Shown here: positions 42,040 to 52,510 of the stretch, piece after piece
Numbering within the stretch: position 1 is the first letter of the stretch
How the letters are laid out: the number at the start of each line of letters is the position of its first letter
Position numbers and translations under genes: made by a program
Notes under the pieces: generated by a model
What the model was told of the DNA's origin: nothing
What the model saw: only the letters and a program-made list of their open reading frames with translations
The model's database searches: none
Assembly (NCBI GenBank): GCA_014529385.2
Contig: CM043947.1
Span: forward strand, 130,350,391-130,414,390
DNA: 64,000 nt
DNA from: Adiantum capillus-veneris
Taxonomy: Eukaryota; Streptophyta; Polypodiopsida; Polypodiales; Pteridaceae
Direction: 5' to 3'

Positions 42040-43142
42040 ATGTTTATTATACATTAAGCATCACATATGACACATTGGTGTATGTATACCATGGTTGCAA
42101 TTTGTCATATTTCCATTGCTTCCATAAAAAAGGTGATGAAAAACTATTCCCCAGTTTCAGCCCCCCAATCGAAGGGTTAAACCACGAGCTTTACACTAAA
42201 AAGGTAAGGTTGTTGCGAGTGAAACAAATCTCATGAATAAGGAGAGTTTGCGAGCTCTTTACTTCTTCTTCTTCTCCCCTCTCTCACTCTACCTCAAGTT
42301 ATTATGGGTTGATGTACGATACCATACTATGCATTTTTAAGTTACTCTAGAGAAAACTGTGGGAACTTGAAAATAATTCTATTATTGAAATGAGGCCATT
42401 CTTTCGAGAACTCCACATCATGGTATATATTAAAGTTTGAGTCAAACCATCATATGAAGCCTACCATCGAGGGGGTGGGAAAGTTGGTGGTGCTGCCAAA
42501 GATGGTGGTGACAAAGGTGTCAAGGGAGGTGGTAATGGTGGGGGATTATAAGGAGTGCTTTGATAAAAGAGTATGCAAGATGGATAAAGTTATGAACACT
42601 TTTCTTAGGACAACTCCTCCCCATGCAAGTTCTCTTTCACCCAACCATGTTGATAAACAAAAGAAAGCTAGGTTTAGTATATTTCCATCTATAAATTTTG
42701 AGATTTATCTTCAAAATTCAAAGTAGAAGGTGAGAAAAACTACAAATTTTAGAGAAATTTAGTGGAAAAACCTTCTCTTAAATTTTCCATGTTCATAGGA
42801 GCACTCCTTGAAGTTCCTAGACTGCTTGGGATTCCTAGTATGTTGACTTGTCCATCATGCCTCGACTCAAAATACTAACCCAATGTGCAATGCCCTTATG
42901 CTGAAAGAAATTTTTTGCAACTTCTAACTCTAACTATAATAATGGAGTGAGGCGTCTCTCGAAACTGCCACATGGCAATAGAAAGTGGGTCTGTGTCTAC
43001 GATTCTCTCTATTTTCTTGAGGAGCGTTTAGAGATACCAAACGTTGACTTTGATCTGAGCCTGCCCTTGATGAGATTGACACCCTCCTCCTCAGTCCGCC
43101 CCATGGACCTCTATATCTGTGCTATTGGAGAATGAATAGGCA

Positions 43143-43146
<4 letters not shown>

Positions 43147-43234
<88 letters not shown>
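43147..43234. repeat. (CT)n-(GC)n microsatellite
   Basis: About 80 bp of CT followed by GCGCGCGC. Confidence 0.96.
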
Positions 43235-43327
43235 ATTAATGGGGTGTAGTCATTGCCATTTGGCATGGAAGGAAATAGCAACAAAGAGGAAAGCAAAGGA
43301 AGAATCTCTGGCAGGGAAAGGATAGCC

Positions 43328-43346
43328 TCTCTCTCTCTCTCTCTCA

Positions 43347-43412
<66 letters not shown>
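43328..43412. repeat. Compound (CT)n-(CA)n microsatellite
   Basis: About 18 bp of CT then about 67 bp of CA. Same composition and order as 22222-22326. Confidence 0.96.
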
Positions 43413-43413
<1 letters not shown>

Positions 43414-43799
43414 GCCAATGTGGCCATGTCCACCAAGTGACCGAGTCAATTAATGGCCCTCACCAAGAGCCCATCATTGACACCGGCCAATCGAGATGCA
43501 AACAACAGGGTGATGTGCAAGTTGAAGGCAAAAAAGATATCTTGAAGAAGATGAAGCCGACCACCCAGGGGCTCAGAGTCTTAGTCTCGATTATTGATCA
43601 CGTGTAGGCCCGATATTGACAGCCTCATGAGCACAGTTTGCATTGCCAAATGGCAACAACGTAAACATGGGTAAGAAAAAGCTGTAGAGTTGCTCCAGGG
43701 TCGTCTGTTAGAGGTCGACAACTTTTACTTAATAGAATGTATTAGGTTGCCAACACCATCTCCATGGGCTGTTTGATAGAGTAGCCCTCCATGTTCTAT

Positions 43800-43800
<1 letters not shown>

Positions 43801-43875
<75 letters not shown>
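43801..43875. repeat. (CT)n microsatellite
   Basis: About 75 bp of uninterrupted CT. Confidence 0.96.
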
Positions 43876-43877
<2 letters not shown>

Positions 43878-44174
43878 AAGGACAGGTGAATAGACTAGTA
43901 CACCTTAACAAAAATGAGGATATAGCACAAAAGACCCTTTTCACATGGATCAAGTCACATCATTGCGATCAGAAAGTGGCAGGTTGAGGAGGTGGGGCGA
44001 AAGGGAGGGCAATACTTGAATCAAAATCATTGGGAGGCAGTATAACAAGCGGCAAATGGAGTATCAACAACATCACCATCGTCATTACCAACAAGCGTGA
44101 AGAATCGGGAACATCCTGGACCAAGCAAGGAAGGGGAGGGAGAGCAGGAGTTCCTAGGAATCGAGATTCCATAG

Positions 44175-44217
44175 TTATTGGTGGGGACTGGCAGAGGGCA
44201 GTGATGGAGGCTGACTT

Positions 44218-44280
<63 letters not shown>

Positions 44281-45059
44281 CTCTCCCAGGATCGAACTTG
44301 AAGTGGTTCATCAGGTGATTCTTGAACACTGGGAGGTGTGGATTCTTTTGTAGCTTCATGGAGGTCCACTACTATAGATGGAGGCTGTGTAGAAGCTTTT
44401 ACCTCTATGGATGAATTACATGAGGAGCTAGAAGCTTCAGGGAACTCCCCCCTTCCTGAGCTAGGTGGAATAAATTGGTTTTGACTTGGAGCCCAAACTA
44501 GCTCTGGACTAGGTGTGTAGCATTCTATGATCTTTCCCTTCCCACGGTCTGCCATTGGCTTTAGCGTTACACTGTTTGACTCATATGGGTTTGTTGTCGA
44601 TAGGGAAGGACACATTTTACGTTTAGGTACCCAAATTTGCTCATTTCCATCATAGTAGCCTTGGGATTCTAATAGTCGTTTTGGAATCCATCGTGATTTG
44701 GTCTTGAATCTCCTAGAGCGTGCTCTTGGTTCTCCAGGGAAATTTTTTCTTGAAATGGATGGGAGGGTTGAGGTAGTTGGAAGTAAGGCCTTGGGGACCC
44801 ATTGATATGTACTCTTAGGTCGTGCAGGTTGAGTACTTGCAATATTACTGCTTGCTGCAACTACAAGTGTTGAAGTGCTAGGTTCATGGGTAGTCAGCAA
44901 AGACGAGTTAACCACCTTGGCTTGTGAATGTTGGCTATCCTTCAACCTTGCTAGAGTTTGCAACGTAGGTGACTTTGCTTGAATGATAGGGGTAAGAGTC
45001 GGTGGTCGCGTCATGACACTACCAGTATCCCAATCAATAGTGCATTTGGTTGCCAACAT
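44175..45059 (-). pseudogene. Extra ORF, C-terminal tail with W-x-P-K repeats (294 aa)
   Basis: Same frame as the second retropepsin-like domain upstream, separated by one TAA (45087-45089). Here 45059 is just the first ATG. It opens inside the retropepsin C-terminal part (MLATKCTIDWDTG). A Ser/Thr/Pro-rich tail follows with QWVPK (Trp codon at 44799-44801), RWIPK (44688-44690), IWVPK (44631-44633) and VWAPS (44493-44495), spaced 37, 19 and 46 residues apart. The last residues read through the TC microsatellite as Arg-Glu repeats and are not native. I see no membrane segment, so an Env-like role is not supported. Its function is unknown. Confidence 0.6.
44221..44279. repeat. (TC)n microsatellite at the Gypsy-G1 tail
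   Basis: About 59 bp of TC. The 3'-terminal reading frame of Gypsy-G1 runs into it on the minus strand and reads Arg-Glu repeats. Confidence 0.96.
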
Positions 45060-45532
45060 CCACGTGCGTCCCAGGTTTACGTTGCCTTACATAGCTCCCG
45101 CGGGCATGACTAGAAACCTCTGCACTATGCTTCCATTGTCATAGACAATAGGGGTCTGAAGGACTCCAAGAATAGCAGTTTTATTTTTATTAATGCCCTT
45201 GACTTGCATCGTACTCGGGGATAGGGTCGGTTTCCCTAATTGACACCAAACTCCATAGGATAACAAATTGTGTTTAGCTCCCGTATCTAATAAGGCATTG
45301 TATAGTACTTTCCGATAGGGGCTATTTAGCTCAATTGGGTATCGTAGGGGTGGCTCAGATTCTAATGAGTCATCATCTGTGTCCTCGAAAAATGCTTGCG
45401 TGATTCCCAGATTAGCCTCTCGTTGGCGTCTAAGACGTTGTTGTCGTTCTCGAGCCTCAACTCTTGCTTGGATTTTTTTAAAGCTCTGCTTGTTCCTTGG
45501 CAGCCTTCTTTTGATGGATGTCTTGCAACTCT
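45000..45532 (-). pseudogene. Extra ORF: second retropepsin-like domain downstream of integrase
   Basis: It follows the integrase stop (TAG) in the same frame, beginning EELQDIHQKKAAKEQAEL. A 1-nt shift in an A-run near 45473-45479 leads to a charged stretch (RVEARERQQRLRRQREAN). Then comes VLYNALLDTGAKHNLLSYGV, with the catalytic-type DTG codons at 45279-45287. About 70 residues later, across a TAA at 45087-45089, is NLGRTWML, matching the second retropepsin motif. The fold signature is therefore complete apart from two lesions. A retropepsin at this position is not part of the usual gypsy gene order. It may be a duplicated protease or a captured gag-asp domain. Confidence 0.7.
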
Positions 45533-45534
45533 TC

Positions 45535-46751
45535 CTAGCTTAGAGGATCATAATATCTTTTGAATTTACTCCCATTAAGGAATCCAATGGTTTCAACTCC
45601 ATCTAGAGTCTCCACACGAATGGTACCTTGCGGGGTAATTTCACACACTCGATATAGTCCCTTACCAGCGTATTTCAATTTCTTCTTTTCATTACGTACC
45701 CCGTACATAAGAACTTTATCACCAACCTTGATGTCTTTATCTTTTAAATGGCTATCGAACCACTTCTTTCTCCTATCCTTCTCCACTAGAGCATTTCGCA
45801 CAGCTAATTGCCTCTCTTCATCTAGCCTTTATAGGATATATAATCGCTCAACTAAGGGGTTACCATCCCAACCTTCTTGAGAAGCTACTCGAAGACTAGG
45901 AATGACAAACTCCCATGGCATAACTGCTTCTTGACCATACACCATCTTAAACGGTGTGCAATTAATAGCAACTTTATATGCAGTACGATAAGCCCATAAA
46001 GCTGATGTAAGCTTTAGGTCCCAATCAGTGCGATTAGCCTCAACTATCTTTGTCAAAATGGAGATGAGAGTTTTGTTGGTACTCTCAGCTTGGCCATTTG
46101 CTTGGGGATAATAGGGTGTAGACTTGTGGTGAGATATCATGAAGTTTGATGTGAGTTCTTTTATTACTTCATTTATAAAATGAGTTCCATTGTCACTCAC
46201 AAGTTCAAAGGGGCATCCAAAACGTGTGATAATGTTCTCAAAGAGGAACTTAGATGTTGTTTTTGCATCCGCCTTCCGTGTTGCTTTTGCTTTAGCCCAT
46301 TTGGTTACATAGTCGGTAGCCACAATGATATATCGTGATTGCGTGTTACGTGCAGCCGGACTAATCGGTCCTACAAAGTCTAAGCCCCACTTTTCAAATG
46401 GTTGGGTTACCTTGATGGGATGTAGAGGCATCCTATCACTTTTTTGTGGCTCCTTGAAGCGTTGGCATTCATCACATCCCTTTGCAAAAAGTGATGCATC
46501 CTTAAATAGAGGGGACCACCAATAGCCTGATTGTAAGATCTTTCGGGCAGTCAACTTTCCTGAAAAGTGACCACCAGCTACGCCCATGTGTGCCTCTTGT
46601 AGAATATATAAATACTCATCCTCGCGGGCACAACGTCTAAGAACATCATCTTTTCCTCTCTTATAGAGAGTTCCAACCAGTAAGCAATAGGGTTCGCATT
46701 CCTTGATTAATTTTCGAGCTATATCTTCTCGCAGCTCTTTGGGTGGAAAAC
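45535..46751 (-). pseudogene. Gypsy-G1 integrase (one in-frame TAA)
   Basis: The open frame can be followed from about 46751 (NGFPPKELREDIARKL). The zinc-binding part has AHMGVAGGHFSG and CDECQRF. Core residues are LDFVGP (Asp near 46371-46386), SDNGTHF (near 46187-46200) and ANGQAEST (Glu near 46081-46094). A TAA at 45829-45831 interrupts an otherwise continuous frame into the C-terminal domain (45801-45535: DSHLKDKDIKVGDKVLMYG...KRYYDPLS), which ends at TAG 45535-45537. The length and C-terminal domain suit Athila/Tat integrases. A frameshift near 46751 separates it from RNase H. Confidence 0.9.
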
Positions 46752-46796
46752 CATTAACTAAAAGTTAACAATCTTTTCACTCCATTCAGGCATTGT

Positions 46797-47424
46797 CTAA
46801 ACAATGAACAAAGGAGTATCAGGCAATTCATCATCAACCCCCATAGGAGCTTCGCCATTAGGGATACGAGATAAATGATCCGCCATGACATGTTTTCTCC
46901 CAGGCCTCACAACAACGGTGAAGTCAAACTCAAGAAGAATTAACAACCATCGTGTAATTCGACCTGTGGAACACGGCTTGTTTACCAAATATAGCAACGC
47001 TTGATGATCAACATAAAACACAAACTTGGTAGCAAGAAGGTAATAGCGAAATTTCTTTACTGCGTAAATCATAGCTAGACGTTCGCGCTCTGTAGTAGTG
47101 TAGTTCATCTCGGCATCATTTAATTGGCGACTTGCAAAGCTAATAGGGTAGTCCAATTTATGTTCTCCTGGTTGAGTTAGAACACACCCAATAGCAAAAT
47201 TTGATGCATCAATATGCACATGAAAAGGTACATTCCAATCAGGTGTTCGTAGGATTGGAGCACTTGTTAGGGCCTCCTTTAATAACTCATAAGATTGATG
47301 ACATTCTTCCGTCCAGTGAAACTCGATAAGAAGCTTGTACAATGGACGCGCTATCTCGGCAAAGTTTAAAATAAACCTTCGATAATAACCAACATGGCCC
47401 ATAAATCTTTGAACCCCTTTATAG
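46797..47424 (-). pseudogene. Gypsy-G1 RT C-terminus and RNase H
   Basis: After the 2.65-kb insertion pol resumes at KGVQRFMGHVGYYRRF, the end of RT connection. RNase H follows with VHIDASNFAIGCVL, TTTERERLAMIYAVKKFRYYL and FYVDHQALLYL, the expected D-E-D positions. It continues to the typical WLLILLEFDF and HVMADHLSRIPNG and stops with TAG after LFIV at 46797. An apparent ORF start at 47552 lies in the inserted DNA and is not native. Confidence 0.9.
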
Positions 47425-47683
47425 TGAAGCGGTCCGGGGCGGGCAACAAGAAGAGCAACCTCTAGACACCCTTCAAGGCTCCCGTGCTGCTCAATGGGGC
47501 TGGGGCACAACACAACACAAACCAAAACAACAAACCCCCAGCCAAATCCCAACTACACAAGGGGCACCACCTAGTTTAAGAGCGAACTAGGACGCAAAAG
47601 AGGAGAATCGTTAGAGCAACCCACAAACAAGCAAGGAATTTACACTAACCCTAACACCAATGGAACACTCTCATACACTAAAA

Positions 47684-47725
<42 letters not shown>

Positions 47726-50077
47726 TGCTCGGGCTGCTTTGAAGTGTATCGTTAATGATCAAGCAAACATAAATATATATATGTAAGAAAGAGAGAGAAG
47801 GGGGAAGGGGGTGCTTGTTGCACTAACGCCTTCTTATAAATCTGTCATGACCAATCAAAGTGAGATTAGTATTTGTTCAACATAGCCTGATTACATTACA
47901 CCACAACACATCACAAGAAAAAAGCCACCCCAATCACTGTCTTAAGGCCAGGGGAGTCCTCTCCACCCTGTCGCCCTCTTACAGCATGTGGGATTTATGG
48001 ATCAAGAAATTAAATAAAACACCAAGACACTTACACATCATTATTGTCCATGACTTCACGTTGGAAGGGAGACAAGGTATCCATGCTTAGTCCAAATTCA
48101 CCCTCCTTGATTCAGCAAATGTTGGGCTTACACTAGTAGGAGAAATGCTAGATTTCCTACCCTCAATTTAATGATCCCTCTCTCTTACAATGGCATAGAG
48201 TTCCCTTGCTAATCACCCCTAATCCAACACATACATATGCCTAATGCCAATGAGATTCCACTCAAGAGCTCTTCTCAAGAGGTTGAGCTTGGCTTCTCAA
48301 GCTATAGCATAGTGCTCTTTCTTCTCCCCCCCTTTTTGTGCTAGCTACACCCTCCTTTTATAGCAATTTTGAAGGCTAGGGTTACTTCTCTAACCATGGT
48401 TGGGTTAGATTTTCATCAATTTATCTAATTTCTTTTGCTTGGAATTATCAAGAAGTTGGTGGGGAAAGAGAGAGGAGAGAAATGGAGGTGATAGGACTTT
48501 TCATAGTGGGTTAGTGTTACTAGAGTTAGTATTAATTTACAAATGGAATTGGATATTTACAATGGGAGTATCCATGTAGGATACAAATAAGGAAGAAAAA
48601 CTCTTAAGAGGTAAGAAAAGGTGGATTTCTTACAAGGTTGATGCTCCAAGTGTCTTGAGTAGGGCCAATTTTGACGCTTGTTGACGGTCCACTAGCTTTG
48701 ACAATACATTTTTTCTCCACTCTTGGACTTCCTTGAGAGACAAGGTAATTGAAGCTGAGTAATCAACCACCATGATGCTGTCTTTTAAGAGAAGAGGCTG
48801 AATTTTGTGGTTTTTTTGATAGATATGGGTAATTTGGAGGAGGAAAAATGAGACTAGGTGGTCAATTTTGGAATGGAATTGTGTGTGGGAGGTATGAGTT
48901 CACCATGGTTTCTCTTATTCTTCAAGGTTGAGGAGAAGGTGAGTAGGGTGCAGAGAGGAGTGGTGAGAGAGGTGGGGATGATGAGTGGAGAAGTGTGTGT
49001 GAAAGAGGAAAATGATAAAGTGGAAGAGAGAGTGTGGCTGCATAGCATGGGAAAACTGGGGTCCACTAATAAAATCATAGCTCACAGCTCGTAGCTCAAA
49101 AAAATATCAAAAAATTTGAGGCAAAAGTTCAGCCCACGAGCTACAACTTTTGTTTGTATCACCTTTTCAAATTCGGAGAGCAAGTGAACTTTAAAAATTC
49201 AGCAAAACCGACCGTTTTTTTCCACTGCACAAGGTCCTTGTGGGGTCCTTCTTTGGATGATTCTTTTGAATACCTCCAAGAGTGAGCCCTCCATAGTGCA
49301 TGTATGCATGCCACCTACCCTTGACCTTATTTGGTAGGTCTATAATTGAAGATATTGTTGAGATCATGATATAAGTGAATAGTACAACTAAGAAAATCAA
49401 ATATTGAGGGGTCTAAAAAATATGTACATGTCAAATATAAATAATATAAGTGGAAAAAATATAAAGGGGTCAAAAGAAATCTCTCTCATTATGAGGCCAC
49501 CATAAAAAGATAAATATTTTTGGTGTTCTAATTTTTTAGAAGAAAAACAAAATAGATGTAGGAAGGAAAAAATCACAATAGTGGAAAAATATACACATAA
49601 ATAAAACTAATTTTTTTGGATTTTTGTTGGGGTGGAGTTACACCAAATATAAGAGAAGCTTACATGAAAATATTTCTATATGGAAATAAGAGTATGAAAA
49701 ATGGTAAGAAAAATTGTGGTAATGGTGAGGCAATGTACAGAGCATAAATAACACACACCTAGGTAGAAATATTTAAATAAATACCAAAATAATTATGAAA
49801 AAATCTTTTATTTAGGCCTTATATACAAAGAAATATTTACATACGCATGGGCCATAATATACTTATATTTTCTATTTTTTTAATTTTTTTGGCTCAACTA
49901 GCCCAATGACTAGCTAATTGAGGGTTTTTTATTTCAGTAAGGAGATATGGGAAAAGTCCCCTAACTCACACGTGCCTATATACAGTGAAAGGGTGAGGGT
50001 AACCACAGTGTTTGAGTGATTTGATAGGGGGGGATAACTCACTATGGCAATCACAGAGAGCCGAAAAACGGCTATCA
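47425..50077. mobile_element. 2.65-kb insertion in Gypsy-G1 pol, possible solo LTR
   Basis: Bounded by TGAAGCGG and GGCTATCA (TG...CA) with duplicated ATAG (47421-47424 and 50078-50081; also ATAGT if 5 bp is counted). Removing it restores the pol frame exactly (PPTNY then KGVQRF). There are no coding motifs on either strand. It contains GA repeats at 47687-47722 and long AT-rich stretches, and a hairpin (GCCGAAAAACGGC) lies a few bases from the right end. Size, TG/CA ends and 4-5-bp duplication fit a large solo LTR; the orientation is unknown. Confidence 0.7.
47687..47722. repeat. (GA)n microsatellite in the 2.65-kb insertion
   Basis: About 36 bp of GA. Confidence 0.92.
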
Positions 50078-52462
50078 ATAGTTAGTAGGTGGTGGCAAAT
50101 CGGCAATGGCTTTAATCTTACTCTCATCTGTGGATATCCCGTTCTTGGACACTATATGTCCTAGAATGACTCCATGCTTAACCCAAAATTGGCATTTGAA
50201 AGGGTTCAATGAGATGCGATAAAATCTGCACCTTTCAAATATTTTTCGTAGATATAACAAATGCTTCTCCCAAGAAGAATAAACACAAAGGTCGTCTAGG
50301 AAAGCTTCACAAAACTCCCTTAGAAATTCTTTAAACGCAGTGTTTATTAATCGTTGGAATGTAGCAGGGGCATTTGTTAAGCCAAAAGCCATAACACGAA
50401 ATGCAAACACTCCAAAATCTGTGATAAAAGCAGTTTTATCTTGGTCCTCTAATGCAATTGTGATTTGATTGTAACCAGAGTACCCATCTAAAAAGCTATA
50501 AGCTTCCTTGCCCGCAACTCTTTCAAGCACATGTTCTGAATATGGCAAGGGATAATGATCTCTCCTAGTAGCTGCATTAACTTTCTTGAGGTCCACGCAC
50601 ACTCTTAGTTTCCCATTATTTTTTGGCACAATGACTATTGGAGAAATCCATTCTGAGTGCTCAATAGGGTATATGAATCCACATTGGATAAGTTTTTCAA
50701 TCTCCTCTTGTACAATTTTGGCGTACTTAGGATTCATTGGATAGGGTCGTTGCTGGATGGGTTTAGCAGTGCTGATCATGGGAATTGTATGTTGCACCAC
50801 AGAAGGTGGAATGCCCTTCATGTCATGATATGTCCAAGCAAAGATATCATTGTATTCCTTGAGGAGCTCCTTAAGTACAACCTCTTCAGTTTCGGTAAGG
50901 TCTTGAGCAATAAAGACTGGTTTAGACTCCTCACATGGTTCTGCTAATTCTATTTCTTTAACTACCGCTGGACCATCATAGACTCCACTGCTTCCATTGG
51001 TAGGTATTCGTTGGGCTTTGGCATACACAACCTTTCGCTCCCCCGTGGTATAAGATTTAAAATGTTCAGGAGCCGTATGTAAGTCAGCAGGCTCTTGTCC
51101 TGATGGAGACCTTTCTTTTAGTTCTGCCTCCTTTTGTTGTTGTGCTAACTCTCGGTTTTGACGTCTTCTTATAGTTCGACTCAATTTCGGCTCTGTAACC
51201 TCCAATTGAGCGAGGTCAATGGGTCGCGGGCTGCACCAGATGACACTCTGGAGATGTTCACCCCAATTGTCTACTAGCTTTCGATGAGCATCACATGCCC
51301 CTAGATAGCTAAGCCATTCTGTAGTAGATATTTCCTTGTTTATCCTAGCTCTCACATTTGCTCGATATCGTCGTCTCTTATATAACCTTTGTTTCTTGTT
51401 AAGGTTTTGATTTTGGTAAATGTTTGAACTCGACTCTACTGATAGGTCTTCGCTTGTATCTTCTTCACTCTCATATAAATTACCATAGATGGTCGTACTA
51501 GGCCTTGAGTGTTCAGTTTCTATACTTGGTTCACTCGATGTATCCTCAGGTTCTGAATCCATTTCTCCATGAGATTCTGTTTCTGATGTGTATTGGCCTG
51601 AAGCCTTTGAGGAATCATCGGTTTCACTCTCAGGTAGGTGTGCCTCTTTCTTATCATCGGATGTTACATGCGCTACACCTAACATGTTTACTGGTGCAAT
51701 GTGTGGTATCTCTTCCCCATCTGGTGTTACCCAGGTTGTTCCTCTAGCTCCCCATGTATCTATAGTTGCCGCTAGGTGTACCCAATCGACATTGTCTGAC
51801 TCAGCCATTCCGGGTAGGATATCCATATAAGGAGAGTTCTCCCCAGTATCCGTGTCTTCGTTACACGTGTAACAATACTGTAATGGAGCTGAGTGAATTG
51901 TTGTGTCTGATCGATTATCAATGATGAATTTATTTCCTAGAGGATGCGTTCGACCACTTAAAAGATCAACTCGAATGACAGAGTCTTGGAACTGTAAGTA
52001 GATGTGGTTTTTGGACCAGTCATGCACCATTTTTTCTTCCCTCATGAATGGACGCCCTAAGATCATCTCAAATGACATAGGATGCTTGGAAAAATCCATA
52101 ACAATGAAAGTCTGTCTTACCTTGTGTCCCAAGACCTTGATTCTGAGATCCTTTAGCATTCCAATAGGCGTAACAATAGATCCATTAGCCATTTTTACCA
52201 CTACGCTTGTGGCTTCAAGGTGAGGTCGCCCCATAGACTCCCAACAACTCTTTGTCACCATGCTGACTCCCGCACCACCGTCAAGGACCCCCTTTACAGT
52301 TAATCCTTTAGTAGTGATTGGTAGAGTAGCATTAGATTCATCACCTTCAAAGTATTGCCCCAACTTGTTAACGGGTACTTCAATTACAGATTCATGTCCC
52401 GCTAGGTCAGATGGAGGTGCTAAATGTTCCTCATCATTCATTACCGAGTCAGGTTTGTTCAT
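50075..52462 (-). CDS. Gypsy-G1 protease-RT (795 aa, truncated by insertion)
   Basis: 52462 is only the first ATG after an in-frame TGA (at 52511); the true frame continues from gag. The protease-like domain has VLDGGAGVSMV (Asp codon near 52280-52282) and the second motif MILGRPFM. DGG replaces the usual DTG/DSG. A charged linker with the acidic segment DTSEDLSVESSS and an Arg/Lys-rich KKQRLYKRRRYRANVRARI follows. RT has PIVIVPKNNGKLRVCVD, FLDGYSGYNQI, GLTNAPATFQRL and FLDDLCVYS (the catalytic DD, near 50283-50296). It ends at PPTNY, where the insertion's first bases TGA make a stop. The partner copy Gypsy-G2 shares the G after the active-site acidic residue. Confidence 0.9.
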   Translation of the reverse strand: MNKPDSVMNDEEHLAPPSDLAGHESVIEVPVNKLGQYFEGDESNATLPITTKGLTVKGVLDGGAGVSMVTKSCWESMGRPHLEATSVVVKMANGSIVTPIGMLKDLRIKVLGHKVRQTFIVMDFSKHPMSFEMILGRPFMREEKMVHDWSKNHIYLQFQDSVIRVDLLSGRTHPLGNKFIIDNRSDTTIHSAPLQYCYTCNEDTDTGENSPYMDILPGMAESDNVDWVHLAATIDTWGARGTTWVTPDGEEIPHIAPVNMLGVAHVTSDDKKEAHLPESETDDSSKASGQYTSETESHGEMDSEPEDTSSEPSIETEHSRPSTTIYGNLYESEEDTSEDLSVESSSNIYQNQNLNKKQRLYKRRRYRANVRARINKEISTTEWLSYLGACDAHRKLVDNWGEHLQSVIWCSPRPIDLAQLEVTEPKLSRTIRRRQNRELAQQQKEAELKERSPSGQEPADLHTAPEHFKSYTTGERKVVYAKAQRIPTNGSSGVYDGPAVVKEIELAEPCEESKPVFIAQDLTETEEVVLKELLKEYNDIFAWTYHDMKGIPPSVVQHTIPMISTAKPIQQRPYPMNPKYAKIVQEEIEKLIQCGFIYPIEHSEWISPIVIVPKNNGKLRVCVDLKKVNAATRRDHYPLPYSEHVLERVAGKEAYSFLDGYSGYNQITIALEDQDKTAFITDFGVFAFRVMAFGLTNAPATFQRLINTAFKEFLREFCEAFLDDLCVYSSWEKHLLYLRKIFERCRFYRISLNPFKCQFWVKHGVILGHIVSKNGISTDESKIKAIADLPPPTNY

Positions 52463-52510
52463 ATGTGCAAACTGTGGTAATCCGGCCTGTAATTCTCCAT
52501 TGAGGAAGGC

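Larger units (their letters stand above)
42040..44220. other. Anonymous sequence with microsatellites, no gene recognised
   Basis: An open frame at 42454-42726 (90 codons, lysine/valine-rich) resembles nothing I know. The remaining ORFs come from microsatellites. Three long simple repeats lie at 43.1-43.9 kb and a fourth at 44.22 kb borders the Gypsy-G1 tail. Confidence 0.45.

Noticed and set aside
42454-42726. 90-codon ORF
   Set aside because: No motif and no conserved neighbour; within chance expectation for this length of sequence.
44175-45059. Env-like ORF downstream of pol as in Athila
   Set aside because: No signal peptide or transmembrane segment is visible; the start of the frame is a retropepsin-like domain.
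47425-47552. Native N-terminus MGFGWGFVVLV for the RNase H frame
   Set aside because: These codons lie in the inserted DNA; pol homology starts only at KGVQRF.
47425-50077. Helitron, suggested by the hairpin near one end
   Set aside because: Ends are TG...CA with a target duplication, not TC...CTRR between A and T, and there is no Rep/helicase.
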